Part shown: positions 4,561-5,829 of the stretch, one piece after another
Position numbering within the stretch: position 1 is the stretch's first letter
Layout of the letters: each line of letters starts with the position of its first letter
Program-made: the position numbers and the translations under genes
Assembly (NCBI GenBank): GCA_039188505.1
Contig: JBCCZC010000380.1
Location: forward strand, 1-5,829
Source of the DNA: JBCCZC01 sp039188505
GTDB taxonomy: Bacteria > Pseudomonadota > Gammaproteobacteria > Xanthomonadales > SZUA-38
Length of the DNA stretch: 5,829 bases
Reading direction: 5' to 3'
The notes under the pieces: model-generated
The model's input: only the letters and a program-made list of their open reading frames with translations
Database searches by the model: none
Told to the model about the DNA's origin: nothing

Positions 4561-5829
4561 TCAGGCGATCTGCCGTTTGGCGAGGGAGGCGAACAGGCCG
4601 TCCAGCTCCATCAGCTCGTCGTAGGATCCCGCCTCGGCGACCTCGCCCTTGTCGAGCACGTAGATCGTATCCGCATCGACGATGGTGCTGAGCCGGTGCG
4701 CGATCGCGATCCGCGTCGCCTGCATCCGGTTCATGCTCTCGGTCACGATGGCCTGGGTCTTGTTGTCCAGCGCACTAGTGGCCTCGTCGAGCAGCATGAT
4801 CCGCGGGTTGTGGACCACCGCGCGAGCGAGCAACAGCCGCTGGATCTGGCCGCCGGAGAAGCCCCCGCCGCCTTCCATGACGTAGGTGTGCATGCCCATG
4901 GGCATCATCTTGATGTCCTTGTCGAGACCGACCTTGCGCGCGGCCTCCCAGGCGTCCTCTTCGGTGAGCGAGGAGGTGCCGACGATATTGCGGAAGATGT
5001 CGACGGGCAGCACCTGGCTGTCCTGGAGCACCACGCCCATCTGTTGCCGTACGCCGCGGATGTCGAGCGTCGAGAGCTCCTTGCCGTCGAAGTAGACACT
5101 GCCCTTCTCGGGCGTCTCGAAGCCAACGGTGAGGCGCATGAGCGTCGACTTGCCGCAGCCCGAGCCGCCAACGAAGGCCACGAATTCGCCCGGCCGGATC
5201 TTCAGCGACACGTCCTTGATGATCCAGGGGCCGTCCGGGTCGTAGCGGAAGTGGACGTGTGAAAGCTCGATCTCACCGGTGAGCTCGCCCGGGTCGTCCT
5301 TGTTCTCGTCGACCTCCGCCGGTGTGGTGATGATCGGCTTGAGGCGCTCGTAAAGCGGCAGCGCGCGAAGCAGATTCAGGGAGGCGTCGCTGAGTGCCAG
5401 GGAGGCCGCCATGAAGGCCCCGAAGGCAGCGTTGAAGGCGATGAATTCACCGGTCGTCATGCCCGGCGTGGTCGCTTCCTTGCCGCCCGTCAGGAAGACG
5501 AGGCCCGAGAAGATGGCCATGGACGCCAGGACCGGGAACGCGCTGTTGAAGGTCACCACGAAGTTCTGGATCGTGCCGATCCGGAACGACAGCCGTCGCA
5601 CCTTGGCGAAGTCGATCGACCAGGTATAGAAAGCATGGTTCTCCGCGCCGCTGGTCCGGAGCTTCGAGACGCCGTTGAGGAGCTGGAGCACGAGGCTGGC
5701 GATCTTGCCGTTGAGCTGCAACTGCTGTCGCTGGAGCCGGATCTGCGCGAAGTTCATCGCGAAGGTAAAGGCCACGAAGATGGCGGTGAGGCCCATGGCG
5801 ATGAGGGCGAGCGGCACGCTGTAGACGAA
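4561..5829 (-). CDS. ABC exporter (permease-ATPase fusion), NHLP/NHLM-type second transporter, N-terminus beyond the window
   Basis: This is the C-terminal 422 residues of an inner-membrane peptide exporter half-transporter; the frame is still open at the right edge. The first 150 residues or so are the last part of the membrane domain, with helices at about 1-25 and 87-113 and a hydrophobic stretch at 126-153. The ATPase domain follows, with Walker A GGSGCGKST (221-229), Q-loop Gln269, signature FSGGQ (324-328), Walker B MLLDE (345-349) and H-loop His378. Stretches such as LVLQLLNGVSKLRTSGAE, EFIAFNAAFGAF, LPLYERLKPI, MPMGMHTYVMEGG and DEATSALDNKTQAIV fit, from memory, the second ABC protein of NHLP/NHLM bacteriocin export systems. 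These are normally about 700-950 residues and lack the Cys-protease domain carried by their partner. General type I peptide exporters are the alternative. It is followed 13 bases later by the hydroxylase gene. Confidence 0.9.
   Translation of the reverse strand, partial: FVYSVPLALIAMGLTAIFVAFTFAMNFAQIRLQRQQLQLNGKIASLVLQLLNGVSKLRTSGAENHAFYTWSIDFAKVRRLSFRIGTIQNFVVTFNSAFPVLASMAIFSGLVFLTGGKEATTPGMTTGEFIAFNAAFGAFMAASLALSDASLNLLRALPLYERLKPIITTPAEVDENKDDPGELTGEIELSHVHFRYDPDGPWIIKDVSLKIRPGEFVAFVGGSGCGKSTLMRLTVGFETPEKGSVYFDGKELSTLDIRGVRQQMGVVLQDSQVLPVDIFRNIVGTSSLTEEDAWEAARKVGLDKDIKMMPMGMHTYVMEGGGGFSGGQIQRLLLARAVVHNPRIMLLDEATSALDNKTQAIVTESMNRMQATRIAIAHRLSTIVDADTIYVLDKGEVAEAGSYDELMELDGLFASLAKRQIA

Noticed and set aside
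4225..5262. Plus-strand open frame of 345 codons antisense to the exporter and hydroxylase
   Set aside because: The opposite strand carries intact Walker, signature and H-loop motifs. This frame is rich in His, Arg and Asp with no domain pattern, as expected of an antisense shadow.
3597..5829. A RiPP precursor peptide gene within the window
   Set aside because: I looked for a short frame with an NHLP-like leader and Gly-Gly or similar junction near the exporter and hydroxylase and found only antisense shadows.

Overview
The window looks like chromosomal DNA of a high-GC Gram-negative bacterium, most likely a member of the Pseudomonadota. The evidence is a resistance-nodulation-division (RND) pump fragment, a lipoprotein-type signal on an exported metallo-hydrolase, AGGAG-type ribosome sites and strongly GC-biased codons. 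I cannot name the genus. No tRNA, rRNA, CRISPR array, insertion sequence or phage gene was seen.

Layout, left to right. (1) 2-313, plus strand: the last 103 residues of an RND efflux permease, cut by the left edge. (2) 323-3596, minus strand: read in the direction of transcription, this is a TetR-family regulator, a DltE-like short-chain dehydrogenase (SDR), a four-helix membrane protein with a TTG start, and an exported metallo-beta-lactamase-fold (MBL) hydrolase. Between the regulator and the SDR lies a near-perfect 22-bp palindrome (2985-3006) that covers the -35 box of a good sigma-70-type promoter and also the regulator's stop codon. It is the obvious operator for the block. (3) 3597-3806: a 210-bp gap with inverted repeats and a perfect TATAAT facing the regulator. 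(4) 3807-5829, minus strand: an aspartyl/asparaginyl beta-hydroxylase sits 13 nt behind an ABC exporter that runs off the right edge. The exporter fits the second ABC protein of NHLP/NHLM (nitrile-hydratase-leader-peptide, proteusin-type) peptide export systems.

How the genes may work together. The right-hand pair suggests the tail of a gene cluster for a ribosomally made, modified peptide (RiPP). The exporter would move the peptide and the Fe(II)/2-oxoglutarate hydroxylase would hydroxylate Asp or Asn in it. Precursor, leader protease and other enzymes would lie beyond position 5829. The left-hand block is a separate, TetR-controlled unit of unknown substrate. The RND gene converges on it, and the two stop codons share one hairpin. 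The RiPP inference is the most interesting point, and the operator/promoter overlap is the best supported regulatory one.
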